Assembly: GCA_014607495.2 (NCBI GenBank)
Contig: CP053161.1
Location: 6,953,115-7,017,114, forward strand
Source: Carposina sasakii
Taxonomy: Eukaryota > Arthropoda > Insecta > Lepidoptera > Carposinidae
Length of the DNA stretch: 64,000 nt
Direction of reading: 5' to 3'
The translations under genes and the position numbers were made by a program. Positions 11,601 through 24,024 of this stretch are shown one piece after another. Position 1 is the first letter of the stretch. Every line of letters begins with the position of its first letter. The notes under the pieces were generated by a model that saw only the letters and a list, made by a program, of their open reading frames with translations, ran no database searches and was not told the origin of the DNA.

Positions 11601-13774
11601 GTGCTTCAAAGGAACATACATACATACATAGGTTGTTAAACACATTACCACTCCTATGTGTGGGTAGTCGTGAATACATGTGTGGGTTATTTACATAAAT
11701 ATAGATACGTGATCATGATATTCTAATTACTACTTTATCGCATACATCATTAATTTTAATAAGGTCTAAAAGTCAATGAATAAGAATATGGACTTATATC
11801 AACCATAGATAATGTTTTTCATGAAGTCTTTAATGAAGACGTGACAATTCTGAGAATATTTTAGGGATATATGAATTAAAATGTATTTTATTCGTTGTAC
11901 TCGTAGTGATCACCTCTGTTTTGGATTTTGACCGTTTCTTATTTTGCAGCCTCATAGGAATGACATTTGACTCTATCGTCCGCGCCATTTTTTTTTAAGA
12001 GGAATGCTGTTTTGTTTCTTCATAAAAATAATGATAATGTAAAGTTGTTATTTGTTGTTAAGTACAATATACCTATATAGGTAGACATAAATATGTACGA
12101 GTATAATTTGTAACAATAATATGTAGTACAAACAAATGATTTGGTTTACGTTTGCTTGAAACTAGTTTTTTTGCTTCAAGGTCTATAATATTCAACAGGT
12201 GGGAACTTTAACGTCGCAGTGACAATCAACTGATACCTATATTATTATATTACCTATACTACTAATTACTCTTTAACTGTTAAGTTTTATCAAAATCCTT
12301 TATGTAGTTTTTGTAAACTAAACTACTTATTAGAGTACATAATATCATGCAAAAACTGAAACATCCGAACAGCACACTTTGACATTTGTTATGTCAAATC
12401 GCAGGATAAATATTTTTTTTAATAATTTTATTAACATTATAACTAAATTCTAAACTTCTCAACATTGTAATAAAAGATAAAAATACATTAAGTATGCCTA
12501 TAATAGGAGAGGCTAGGCTCTACGTACGTCTATACTTACCTACTACTATTTACGCTACACCTCTATATGACATAAACAAACAATGCGTATGATGTGGTCT
12601 CAACCAACTTCCAATTTCCTACGTAGAGATTAATTTTAATTTTATAGAAGGTTTTCAGGGGTAAGGGTGAATATTTTTTCATATGAAGTTAAACCTATTT
12701 TAAAAAGCTTTAAAATGTAATCATGGTGTAGAAGTTCTTTTAAGTTAATATATGATTTACAGATTAACCGTGAGAGTTTTAAGACAGTAAGTAGGTCGGT
12801 ATATGAGTACTGCATTATCAAATAATGTTCCTATTTTGTCACAACAAAAGATCGAGACAATTATTTGCCATTTAATAAATTGACTCACAAAGATTTATTG
12901 TACGAAATCGCTACATCGACTAACCCAATATGTTTGAAAATGTCAAATGTATCGCAAGCGAGATAACACCAAGGGTTCAAATATGGTCCGTTAATTATGA
13001 CTTATTTATAGAATGTTTCTGCATTACTCAGTCGAGATATTAGCTTGGGCTAAGCGTGTTTTAGTTTAGTTAGAGTAGGTACTCGGACACGTCCTTATCG
13101 TTAAATGCATTGGCATCAATTGATTTTACGGCATTCTTAACCGTTTCTTGAATGTGAATGAACTCATTAGATGCGTAAATTTATTGAAATTCATACAAAT
13201 AATTTTACAGAAGTTTTATGTTAATTCTATATTTAGGGCACGGTTGTGAGCATACTCAGAAAATATAATGTGTCGTGTCCCTTGGTCGTTTGACTTGTGA
13301 ATTAAATTTTACTTATTTAATGTGCCCATAAAATATTCATAATCATACTTTCTAAACATCGGAATATTAACCTGATGAATACCTATTAGTTATTTGGTAA
13401 TACGAGACTGCAAGTTTTAGAACGCACATAGGTGTGAACTGTGAACGTATCCTCAACCAAAAATAGTTTGGATGCATCTGAGCATCTCGTCCCGCGCTGT
13501 AACAGACCAATATAAAACTAGGTTTCCTAATGTCACTCACCCGTATACGCCTGAAAGTGCAAAATGGTCACGAAGTGTGTAAAACCTTGACCAATTCGGA
13601 ATCCTGCCGGCTTATGAATTATGAAACAGGTGAACGCATCTAAAACACTTGGCGCCTTTTTCACGGCACGTTCAAAATCGAAACTCACGCTATAATGTTG
13701 TCACTTTAGTTTGAGCACAAGTTTTATTTATTGTAATGTAAATATTTGTAGTAAATATTGTAGTGAGTGAGACG
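11601..13774. other. AT-rich intergenic DNA
   Basis: A CATA microsatellite lies near 11,616. No gene or complete repeat supported. Confidence 0.55.
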
Positions 13775-13840
13775 TTAATCGGCGCGTGTCTCCGTCAGAG
13801 GTTGCGGGTGTACTGAGCGAACGCGGCCGCGGTCAGCCAT
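13775..13840 (-). CDS. Possible short ORF (21 codons) in a GC-rich island
   Basis: On the minus strand an ATG in an excellent insect start context (AAACATGGC) opens a 21-codon frame, rich in arginine, ending in TAA at 13,775-13,777. It could be a micropeptide, an upstream ORF, or the start of a first exon whose donor I cannot identify. The main support is the start context and the unusual GC content of about 13,770-13,860 compared with its surroundings. No homology recognised. It may equally be chance. Confidence 0.2.
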   Translation of the reverse strand: MADRGRVRSVHPQPLTETRAD

Positions 13841-13890
13841 GTTTAAAAGCACGCCGAAGTTAGACTGATAAAAAAGTATTTTTGTTATAT
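13841..13890 (-). promoter_or_regulatory. Candidate core promoter (minus strand)
   Basis: The arthropod initiator TCAGT places a +1 at 13,866, with TATAAC about 23 bases upstream (884-889) and the ATG of the short ORF at +27. The adjacent GC-rich sequence contains GCGGCCGC and CGCGCC. The combination is suggestive only, because each element is short. There is no identified downstream exon. Confidence 0.25.
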
Positions 13891-16149
13891 TTTCAGCGCA
13901 ACCGCGTATTTAGTGTTTACGAGATACCATAGCAGAACGTTTAATTATTATTTTATATCTGCCTACATAATGTTTGTAATAAATTGTTACAAATTCAAGC
14001 ATTGAGTTTTTTGTATTGAAAATCTTGAACTTTATCTCTCCAGTTTTTTCTTTGAATATGCTAATTTAAACCTCATTACAAAAATAATAGTACATAAATA
14101 ATACTAATTTATAATTAAGGTTAAAAGATTTTTGGTCACACGTTATCAGTAAGTGTAACAGGAAATATTCGGTTCATTATCTTCAGTAGTGCACTCCGTA
14201 CGGAAATAACTACCTACTGTTTAGAAATACTGACACGGAAATTAAAGTCAATCGATTAAAAAACACATATGTATATCTTAATAATATAGCTTACATACTT
14301 TCATCTAAGTTAAAAGAATTTTCAACTTGGCGGATGCACTGCCATGTCCCCAAACAATAGCGTTTAAATATGGTAACTATTTTAGCTAATTGACACAAAA
14401 CTATTAAGTCTGTCTCGATCTAGTTGTATTTTTTCATTGAAGCCACTCTTGCTCCACATTGAGCACGGGAATTAGGTACAATGTCCTTCGATTTTTTATA
14501 AATTTGAATGAAATATTGGACCGATGCATACGTATTACGTAGCTACTTAATTAAATGGGGTAGATAGGTACAAAGTTTTTCAGCAGGTAGCCATTCATTT
14601 AGTATTCATCATCATCATCATTCTCAGCCCTGGGAAGTACACTACTGAACATTGGTCTCCCCCGACAACCTCCATTCCGACCGGTAATCATTTAGTATTA
14701 ATTATGTTCAAAGAAAGATTTATTTAATTTTTCAATTTCGCTCATCAGTAGGTAATCAGACCATGAGTGACATTTTCGTAGAACTAACGAGGACATACAG
14801 TGAGTTGCTACCTAACAAGTTATTGCAAGTCTCGTGATCTCTCATAAACGATTAGATAAATATAATCATATTTAGAACACTTTCATCATAATTGTGCAAC
14901 TTTCTAAATGGTTGCAAATATAAAAGTTTTTTTCATGTTCAATTTTAAAGTCAAAGCGGACGCCTGCCTGATGTCAACACCTTTTGGGAATTGATTGATT
15001 TTGTGGGCGTTTAAAGCTTCAACCACTTATTCCTTAACCATACAAGTTAAATAATAGGTATATATTAATTATATTTAAACAAAATAACTCCAAATAATTT
15101 TAAAACTCGTTGATGTCTTTTGCATAGCTGCTCATAATTCTCTAAAAATATACATATTTTTCAATTTAACTGAAAATTAATTAAGTTATTGTCTAAGTCA
15201 GCTATGAATTTCCCGACAGCGTTTTCATTGCATTTCTCTACATATCGAACTGAACAGTAAAGTTGAATGGCATCTGGTCGCGTAGATTAGGTAGTATGTA
15301 GTTATCAAGTACGAAATCGATTGATACTTTCTTGGTATTCCATTCACCAGAATACCGTACCTGGTATTCCGGTGTCCTCATCACAAATGCGAAAAGGTCC
15401 TCCAATCTCGTGACTTGTCGATCAGTATTCTATATGGGCATTTTCAGAAAACAGCACGTTATGTCCGGTGACATTGGCGCCAGTTGTCTATGCATTTTAA
15501 AGATTTTCCATATATTTTCATTTAGTTCCAATAATTTGCGTTGGTCATATTTTGTGAGTCTACTTTAAGGTTTCGCAAGACATTGTTTTGTTTTGAAGTG
15601 TTTAAAATGATATAATACTTAAAACTTCTGACTTCATTGATATCCGGCTCGTATCGTCGAAATGCAAAAAAGAAATAATGCAATTAAACTTATAACTCTT
15701 TTGAGGTCGGTTTAAAATAAGGACCTACCTACCGAGCAAGCGAGCCTAAGTTTATTTTAAATTTTATAAGAGTTTGGTGGGTATATAAGAAACAATCAGT
15801 ACCTAAGCAAGGAAAAGCAAATTCTAGTGTTAAAAATAAAATCTGGACGTTGCTGAGTGATATTCTGGTATTCCCAATACCAAGCTGTTAGATAAACATA
15901 TGTACCTACTTAGGTAACTTGAGTAATTTGTGACCTATAATAACAGGACATTACTGTAAAACAAAAATAACTAAACCGCCGGAAAAGTCCAAATTACTGA
16001 TGCCTCTACAGAATGTATCAAAATTAACGCACTAGGTACAGATGACAAAAATATAAATATTTCAACATTTTATTTTTATCTAGATCTAGAGTCAAGTAGA
16101 GTCTGTACATTCCCTAAAAGTTAGGGTACCTTTGATACGACTTAGTGTC
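13891..16149. other. AT-rich intergenic DNA
   Basis: No gene supported. A SINE/LINE tail fragment with CATCATCATCATCATT lies at 14,605-14,690. The open frame at 15,332-15,568 has no recognisable domain, start context or splice signal. Confidence 0.5.
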
Positions 16150-16390
16150 TTATTCTTCTTCTTCTTCAGTCTATTGCAGTCCACTGCTGGACGTAGGCCT
16201 CCCCCAGGGCCACGCCAGAAGGCTACTGCCACAGGGGGTTTTGCTCATAGTCACCACGATTTTCGGTCTATGTTGTCAGTGCGGGAGGCGCTGCTGCCCA
16301 CCTCCCGGAAACCCATAATCGCCTCGTACGATACCCACGGCCGGCAGGGATGGTACAAACTCTACTCTGCCGGCACCACGCGGCTAGTGT
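16150..16390 (-). repeat. SINE-like repeat family S, near full length
   Basis: In reverse orientation it begins with the CTT tail and CAGTCCACTGCTGGACGTAG and runs through CGGGAGGCGCTGCTGCCCAC to ACTCTGCCGGCACCACGCGG. It matches 17,378-17,637 and 25,832-26,098. The open frame across it is repeat translation, not a gene. Confidence 0.8.
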
Positions 16391-16479
16391 ACTTAGTACA
16401 AATAGATATTCTGGAAATCAAATGAGGCTATAAAAGTTGTGTACCTAAGCCACATTTTAATAGTACACATGCACGCACA

Positions 16480-16715
16480 TGCACATATTTCACAACACAT
16501 TAACCTAGTCCCACACTAAGATCCCTGAGGTCTTGTGTCGTGGGTACTAGGTAACGGTAAATATAAATACCTACATAGATAAGTATAGAAACAACCAAGA
16601 CTCGGAAACAAACATCGATATTCATTATATCAATGTTTGCACCTACCGGGATTCGAATCCTGGACCTATGGCGTTGCAGACAGGGTCATTACCAACTACA
16701 CCAATCGGCCGTCTA
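16480..16715 (-). repeat. tRNA-derived SINE
   Basis: On the minus strand the head reads like a tRNA, with an A-box-like TGGTGTAGTTGGTAATG and a B-box-like GGATTCGAATCCCGG about 40 bases later, followed by an AT-rich body extending to about 16,480. The anticodon arm does not fold well, so this is not a functional tRNA gene. A diverged relative lies at 43,775-44,005. Confidence 0.65.
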
Positions 16716-17377
16716 ATTAGACATGGGTCTTACTTGACGATTAGCGTACCAGAGCTTCAAAGTACATCAATTCGTACCAGGGCTATAAACCAAGTTTCCA
16801 GATACTTTGAAGTATTTTTAACTACATAGGAAATTAATCCTTATCGTGACTGTGATAAGGAACATTATAGTATTTGGATAGCGAAATACTTTAAATACTT
16901 TATTCTCTTGTGTACTATACTATACCTCTTCTATACCTACTTCTAGTACATATATTTTTTTATAAATTACTAGTGAAACATTTGTAATTTTTGTAACTAA
17001 CAAAAATGGGTCTTAGTTACCTCAATAAATGAATTTATTATTATTATTATATTATTATTTGACGCCTTGGTGGTACTTACATGTAGGTATATATAATGGA
17101 TATGACTCTTTGTAAATACTATGACAATTTTGTTGTGAATCTCCGTTAATAGCCATAGAATGACAGTATTAGCTTAAACTAAGATAACTTGGCCTACAAA
17201 CCAATTGACGGCAGTTTGGGTTATTCCCAAAATACCTACATGATAGATAATTAGGAATAATAAGAAGTACGAGTAGATAATTAGCAAAATTTACTGAATT
17301 TTACTTTTAGGCTAAGCATATAAATAAAAAGTTACTTCACAAGAATATTTACTGCTTCATACTTGACCTATGAGCAG
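16716..17377. other. AT-rich intergenic DNA
   Basis: An ATT microsatellite lies near 17,037-17,060. No gene supported. Confidence 0.55.
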
Positions 17378-17637
17378 CTACGTGCCGCGTGGTGCCGGCA
17401 GAGTAGAATTCGTACCACCCCATGTCTGCCCGGGGTATCGTACGAGGCGATTAAGGGTTCCCGGGAGGTGGGCAGCAGCGCCTCCCGTGTTGACAACATA
17501 GTCCAAAATACAAACTGCGGTCACCAACCCGCCTGCCCAGCGTGGTGACTATGGGCAAATACGCCCCATGGCAGTCTTGTGGCGTGCTCTGGGGGAGGCC
17601 TACATCCAGCAGTGGACTGCAATAGGCTGATGATGAT
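17378..17637 (+). repeat. SINE-like repeat family S, full-length type
   Basis: Runs from CGCGTGGTGCCGGCAGAGTA to GACTGCAATAGGCTGATGAT. It shares nearly every landmark with the copies at 16,150 and 25,832, so recent family activity is plausible. Confidence 0.8.
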
Positions 17638-17743
17638 ACCAAATTATAAGTAGGTTACAAAGTTAAATTATTTGGATTTTCCATAAGTATTTATTTAATT
17701 CATACTACATACTCGTATCTATCTTCTATCTATTCTATACATA

Positions 17744-18372
17744 CAGGGTGTCCCAAGAAATAGTGTCAAGCGGAAGTCCAAGGACAGAATACCCCTAGGG
17801 GTACCCGAATTACCCCCATGTATGTTCCGCGACTTTATGTAGTTTTCGAGATATGATTTTTTTTCATATTTTTTTGTTAAACCTTGGCTTATTTAACATT
17901 ATTAGTCACAGAGACATCAATTGTTGAGATACAAGCTTGATTTTTTTTTCTGAAATAGGTGAACAGTAGCACTTGCAAAAACAAAAGCAATTGTGAGCCG
18001 ATATGCTACTATTAAGCCATTAAAAAAATGTTGAATCCTAAGTTTGTTAAAATGTTTAAATTAAAGATCTCTTTTGAAACGATTTAAAAAAAAAACTTAT
18101 CCCAAAAATGTCTCCAAAATTATTTTTAAAAACTTGCCAATTTCGTCAGCTATTTGCCATGTAAATTTGATTGAGCTATCTCCACGACTTCATACTTGAA
18201 AAAATGTTTGAAACACAGTAAGTCGAAAAAACTTAATTAAAAGATTGGGCCGAATAAAACTAAAAAAATGTTATTATTGATTGTTTATTATTAAATCACA
18301 AAAAGTTTTCGAAATGTCGCCCTTCCTGCTCGATACAAATTCTACATCGCCTTAAAAAAATTCTTTTAGTCG
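17744..18372. repeat. Left ~600-bp inverted repeat of the mariner-type element
   Basis: Pairs with 19,768-20,358. The inner edge lies at CTACATCGCCTTAAAAAA, next to the 3' end of the transposase remnant. Confidence 0.85.
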
Positions 18373-19265
18373 TAAGAACGCTACCCTGTTGCTTTTTATT
18401 GTTTCTTCTGCTTGTCTTAGTTTTGTTCGTAGTTCCGCTATGTTTCTGATATCCTTGGCGTAAACTAATTCTTTATAATACCCCTAAATGAAGAAATCGA
18501 TGGGGTTTTAAGTCGGGAGACCGTGGCGGCCAGGCAATGGGCCCCCCACGGCCGATTTGTCTCCAAACCTTTCGGTTAAATGTTGTCTGACAATCCTCGC
18601 GAAGTGACATGGAGCGCCGTCGTTTTGAAATATCATATTTCTACGCGTTAATAGGTCTACATTTTCTAAAAGACCGTCGAGATCTTGCCGTAAAAATTCC
18701 AAGTAGGACTCGCCATTTAATCGGTCAGGCAGTTGAAAGGGGCCAATCAGCTGTCCATTTAAGACGCCTGACCACAAGTTCACACTAAATTGTTCTTGAA
18801 AATTGGAGGCACGTGTCATGTGTGGATTTTCAATGCTCCAAGAATGATAATTGTGAATGTTGAAAATTCCACATCGTTTAAAATGAGATTCGTCGGTCCA
18901 CAAAATCGTATTAAAAAAATTTGCGTCTTCAGCTTGACGCCGCAACATTTCTTGACAAAACGCCACCCTTCTCGGATAATCTTCGGGCTTAAGCTGCTGA
19001 ACTTTTTGAATATGATATGGGTGAAATCCCTATTTTTGTAGTATCCGATGTGCTTCTGATTTTGGAATTCCGGTGCGGCGTTCTATGGTTCTGACACTAA
19101 CTGATGGGTCTCTTGCCACTTCTTCGACCACTGAATCGACCACATCTGGGTCATGCATTTGTGATGGACGCCCGGGTCTTCTACCTGGTAGGCGACCTTC
19201 CATGTAACTATTATGGACTCGCAAAATTGTACGATGATCAGGCCAAGTCTCAGGCTGAGGTTCAC
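18360..19265 (-). pseudogene. Tc1/mariner-type transposase remnant
   Basis: The N-terminal part has a GRRPGRP hinge followed by a helix-turn-helix-like segment (SVRTIERRTGIPKSEAHRIL). The catalytic part retains TDESHF (first D), FQNDGAPCH (second D) and, after frameshifts, WPPRSPDLKP (third D), about 36 residues beyond the second. At least two frameshifts lie near 18,510-18,560, and stops lie in the C-terminal part (near 18,485) and between the HTH and catalytic parts (near 19,030). The protein cannot be made. The fragment order matches IS630/Tc1/mariner transposases. It is flanked symmetrically by the long inverted repeats, which supports it being the element's own gene. Confidence 0.88.
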
Positions 19266-19767
19266 CACTGTTTTGTACCTACTGTCTGTACAATCTAGCC
19301 GCTTCCGAAGCATTTCCTTTTGCATAGCCATAAAAGTAATGCATAAGCGCATAATCTCTTGACGAGAAAGACATAGCTCACCAATTTATTGCGCTTAGAA
19401 ATCCCAATTGATGTGCACTCCGAAGTCCGTTGAGAAAGCCAAAGTCGTCTAAGAAAGTTCGTAACACCACACAAAAGCCAATCGATATGCAACCAAAGTC
19501 CGTAAAGAAAGCAAAGTTCGTCAAATAATCACAAAGGAGCTAGTAAAGAAGTAACGTCGGGCGCAAATGCAAGCAAATGGTCAACTGACCGGTAGCCGCC
19601 GAACACAATGGACCAACGCTAACCCGCTCCCTCACCTCACGCTTCCCCTTGCCTTGCCGCAACTCAGGTAGTAAATTCCGAGAATTGCACTCATAATCAC
19701 CCTTACAGCTCAACTGCCCCGTGTATTGAGTGACGTCACGCAATAGACCTGTTAACATGGTCTTGTA

Positions 19768-20358
19768 GACTACAAGAATGTTTTTTAAGGCGATGTAGAA
19801 TTTGTATCGAGCAGGAAGGGCGACATTTCGAAAACTTTTTGTGATTTAATAATAAACAATCAATAATAACATTTTTTTAGTTTTATTCGGCCCAATCTTT
19901 TAATTAAGTTTTTTCGACTTACTGTGTTTCAAACATTTTTTCAAGTATGAAGTCGTGGAGATAGCTCAATCAAATTTACATGACAAATAGCTGACGAAAT
20001 TGGCAAGTTTTTAAAAATAATTTTGGAGACATTTTTGGGATAAGGTTTCAAAAGAGATCTTTAATTTAAACATTTTAACAAACTTAGGATTCAACATTTT
20101 TTTAATGGCTTAATAGTAGCATATCGGCTCACAATTGCTTTTGTTTTTGCAAGTGCTACTGTTCACCTATTTCAGAAAAAAAAATCAAGCTTGTATCTCA
20201 ACAATTGATGTCTCTGTGACCAATAATGTTAAATAAGCCAAGGTTTAACAAAAAAATCATATCTCGAAAACTACAAAAAGTAACATACATGGGGGTAATT
20301 CGGGTACCCCTAGGGGTATTCTGTCCTTGGACTTCCGCTTGACACTATTTCCATCCTG
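19768..20358. repeat. Right ~600-bp inverted repeat of the mariner-type element
   Basis: Inverted partner of 17,744-18,372. It ends at CATCCTG followed by TA. Confidence 0.85.
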
Positions 20359-20360
20359 TA

Positions 20361-20656
20361 TAATAAACTTGTAACGGATCGCTGTCTGCACATTGAAGAT
20401 ATAATATGAGAAAAAATATTATAAGAGACCTTTATCAACGCAATAGTACCCAAAAGAATGATTTTTGTTATTTTTGTCTGTTTGCCTGTGCGTTTGTGCA
20501 CACTAATCTCAAAAACGGCTGAACCGATTTCATTGCAGTTTTCAGGGATATATTTTGACAGGTCCCACTTAACATATAGGCTACTTTTTATCCGGGAAAA
20601 TGTGATGACATTTTGTTTGTTTTCTGTAGTCCAACGGAGTCGCGGGCATCCACTAG
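20361..20656 (+). mobile_element. Helitron-like lepidopteran repeat
   Basis: Same order of blocks as 2,655-2,980: GTAACGGATCGCTGTCTG, AACGGCTGAACCGATTTC, GGTCCCACTTAACATATAGG, GGAGTCGCGGGC and CTAGT. It starts immediately beside the right end of the mariner-type element. Confidence 0.7.
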
Positions 20657-21107
20657 TATAAATACATAGGTAGGTACTTTATTACCACAGACTATGATAG
20701 TAGGCCTAATGACTAACAAATGAATTGTTCATCTTTGGAAAAGCATATGAGTACAATTTGAGGGATTTGTATATCACCGAATATATGTAAATATATGACT
20801 ACAAAAACCACATAACAGGTATGTGTATGGTAACTACATATCTAGGCAGAGTATTTATGAAAAATAAGTGATTCAGACCTACTGCTACCTAATGGCAATC
20901 CAGGATTAGGTATGTGTATCACCAATTTTGCACTCATGTTTGGTTGTTCTCTAAAAGAATACCTATCTTTCCGATAGAGGTCACAAAATTCTGTAGGTAG
21001 TGAACGATATACTGAATACTTTACCTAAATGTTATGTCCCATTTGAAATAGACTTTAGCACATCTTCAATACTTAACAAAAAATCTTAAGAAAAATTAAG
21101 CTCATTT
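20657..21107. other. AT-rich intergenic DNA
   Basis: No gene or recognised repeat. Confidence 0.55.
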
Positions 21108-21716
21108 TAAAAAAAGCCGACAAGTGCGAGTTGAACTCGCGTGAAGAGGGTTCCATACGATGTTACCTAAAACATTGGTTAAAAAATATGTTCTCCCACA
21201 CATTCCACCTGCAAATGTAAGTTGGTACGCACAATATTGAGTGATTTACCATATTATTTTAATATCATGGACTTCTTATAGGTTTTCCTATAATCTATAA
21301 GGAGAAAACTAATTTCTGTATTTTTTTCAAAATTTTAGGTTCAGTAGTTTCGGAGATAAGGGGGGGGGGGGAATGGTCTTTTCGTCTATTTTCTTGAAAA
21401 CTTGAAACATTTATTTTAAAATTACAAAAAAATACATTTAAGATCTTCTCAACAAGACCTTTCATTTGATATGCCACACGATGCACAGATTTTTTTTTTT
21501 AATTTTCCCCTTCCCCCCAAAAATGACCCCCCCATATACAGTATTTCATCTGCTCACGTCACATTGTGTTTGGGTCACAGGAATTGATATGTGTACCAAA
21601 TTTCAACTTAATCGGTCTAATAGATTCGGTTAGATAATTGACTGTAAGCACGGACGGACAGACACACGAGTTCCTATAAGGGTTCCGTTTTTGTATGACG
21701 TCGGAACCCTAAAAAG
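21108..21716 (+). repeat. Dispersed insect repeat (AGGGTTCC ... GGAACCCT family)
   Basis: Begins AAAAGCCGACAAGTGCGAG and ends CGGAACCCTAAAAAG, with CGGACGGACAGACACACGAG before the end. This arrangement is very common in lepidopteran genomes and is generally regarded as a non-coding dispersed element. A run of ten G lies near 21,361. Confidence 0.65.
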
Positions 21717-23575
21717 TTATAAAAATGCAAAAGGTGTGTATTAAAATTTCGCTGTCACCTAGGTAGGGTTCCTTCTACAAAGACAAACTAAATTATCACC
21801 TACATGGTAATTAAATTAAACATATCTAGGTTATGTACAACAGTTTACCATGTCAACACGTGTTATCTCAGTACTTCCCTAAGGCGTATATTTCTACCCG
21901 CATTGCTGGGAAATGATAGTTTATTAGATCAGGTACTATTACAGTCAAGTTGTATTTCCTCGTTTAATAAGTAAGTAAATCAAGTTATTGATCATGTGCT
22001 ATAAATATTATAAATAAACTATAATGATCTACCTACCCAGTAATTCGCTGTAATAAAAATGTGAGCTGATCACAATGCTATTAAAAGGTACTTAGGTATT
22101 TAATTTATATTTTTTTAAACTGTCCTAAGTCGTCTTGCAGGCATTCCTAGTTTCAGGGTAGGAACTCTGTTGGACGAAGGGCGCAATGGGTAAAAAAGGA
22201 GATATGCTTTTTTTTAAAATTTTATTTAAGTACATACTTTAGACTTTTATAAACCGAGGAAAGTAGGGCGCTGTCTAGATCAAACAGAAACAGAGGTCCC
22301 TATGACTTACGAGCACGGGTACCCTTGAAATAAACTATAGAAAACAATTTATTAATCTGTCATTGGTTTCCGGGTGTCGCTTCAATTTTACGTTTCCCGA
22401 GTCCTGTGCGTTGCGGACATGCCACCATACATAGCTTCCGGCATTACATAGATCTCAGCAATTTTATACTGAGAATTTTTATTTAATTATCTCTCCTATT
22501 ATCTCGAAGCGACCTCGGAGAGCGCCACCGCCCAGGCGCCTTGGCCGCATTATCCGGTCTATGGAAAATCTTCTGATTAATAAGAGTAAGAATCCAGATC
22601 AGACCGATTGTATAGCTTTATTAGATAAATTTCAATTAAAAACGTTGCGTGTTTCAAACGTTTGAGGACGGAGGCATCTATTACGGGAATCGCCATTAAA
22701 ATTTTGTGTGAATTGTAGGGTGGCAATAAATTTTTGGAATCGAGAATGATTAAAAGTTTGATTTTGACAAATTATTATTGTTTTAATTTTCGAATATAGG
22801 TAGGTACTTTCTGTTCTTTCTGTACTTTCAAGGGTAATTCAATTCATTGTAGGTTTTGCTGCAAATTATTCACTCCCTTTTATGAAATACCTCCTATCTC
22901 TTCGATCACTGTACACGATTGTTTGAACCTTTGGCCTTCAGTTTTACAGTTGGATCTTATTACAACTTTACTGTTCAAACGTTTTATTTCAAGAATTCGC
23001 CTCTTGTAAGTTTGCAAAATGTTACATCACCCACATACGCGAAATTGAGAGCTGGTTCATTCTGCAATATATTTCCCGTGAAATTCATTGCGGTTCGCTT
23101 AGCGTGTGTTGTATGCAAATTAACTTCAACCGGTCAATGGAAGGTGTGTCTTGTTGATACGATCGTTTGAAATCACTGCAATAAAAACTGATGAAAACAT
23201 AATGTTTGTAATTTTGATACTGTACGCTGTATACCTATGATGCTTTGTTATTGAGTTATCTACTTAGGTTGTATATCATTTTATTACAGGTTATTTGCAC
23301 GTTTTATTTTATTGGAAGCTGTAGAGATAAAAATATTTATATATATTAATACTCATATTTAGAATCTACCAGCATAGCATTCTTATAGAGGTGGAAAAAC
23401 ATTCTTTCATCGTCCATGATCCTCAAATAATTACTATCTAATTCCTCCACGACTAGGTACATAGTACTTACCAATATCTTGCTTAACATGAGCTCAACGA
23501 TTGACGATTTCTAATAACTTTCATTTCTGTTACTCTTACCTACTTTAATATACCTAATTACAATCTGCTAATATA
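21717..23575. other. Intergenic DNA
   Basis: No gene supported. An 83-codon frame at 22,919-23,170 has no recognisable domain, is AT-rich in composition and lacks convincing splice signals. The patch at 22,500-22,560 is GC-richer but not recognisable. Confidence 0.5.
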
Positions 23576-23927
23576 CAGGGTGTAAAAAGACAACGGTGTT
23601 TTTTTAATACCTCGTATTCTTTGTGAGGTTACGATCATTTTCTTCTATGGAACCAACCCTGGCAAAATTATGAAAAAATACTGTCATTTTATTGCAAGCA
23701 ATGTATTCGTTTGATGGCTCAAAGTACAAATGTAACTAACATTATAACATTTTGACATGGTATCTTTGAAAAAAATGTTTGTTAACCGATTTCAGATGAA
23801 TTAATGTAAAAAAATATAATATTAATGTAACTTTGGACCTCAATATCTTGGAAACCCGTGGTTTCCCAGGGGTGCTTCCATAGAAAAAAATTATCTTAAT
23901 GTTACAAAGTTGTCTTTTTACATCCAG
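23576..23927. mobile_element. MITE with TA target site, family C
   Basis: Ends are CAGGGTGTAAAAAGACAAC and, inverted, GTTGTCTTTTTACATCCAG, with TA outside each. Interior segments (TTGGAAACCCGTGG, GGTGCTTCCATAG) are shared with 24,817-25,182. Non-coding, Tc1/mariner-type by target site. Confidence 0.8.
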
Positions 23928-24024
23928 TATTTAGGTGCTGAAATAAGTTAATTTTGCGAATGATACGTTGGTAAGTACTTCCAACAGTTCCAAATAATAC
24001 GCATATTCACAGTTCGTATAACAA

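Larger units (their letters stand above)
17744..20358 (-). mobile_element. Degenerate Tc1/mariner-type transposon with long inverted repeats
   Basis: The ends are CAGGGTGTCCCAAGAAATAG and, inverted, CTATTTCCATCCTG, with TA on both sides. Inverted repeats of about 600 bp (17,744-18,372 and 19,768-20,358) flank a ~1.4-kb centre with a broken transposase on the minus strand. The arms are about 90% alike by eye, which points to an old insertion. Long-TIR IS630/Tc1/mariner-type elements are known in arthropods. A Helitron-like repeat abuts the right end. Confidence 0.9.

Noticed and set aside
16132..16425. 97-codon plus-strand frame
   Set aside because: It is a translation of a SINE family S copy.
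16645..16715. Candidate tRNA gene on the minus strand
   Set aside because: It has A- and B-box-like sequences but no proper cloverleaf, and it continues into a repeat body.
22919..23170. 83-codon plus-strand frame
   Set aside because: No domain, no start context, no splice link, and composition as expected for chance frames.
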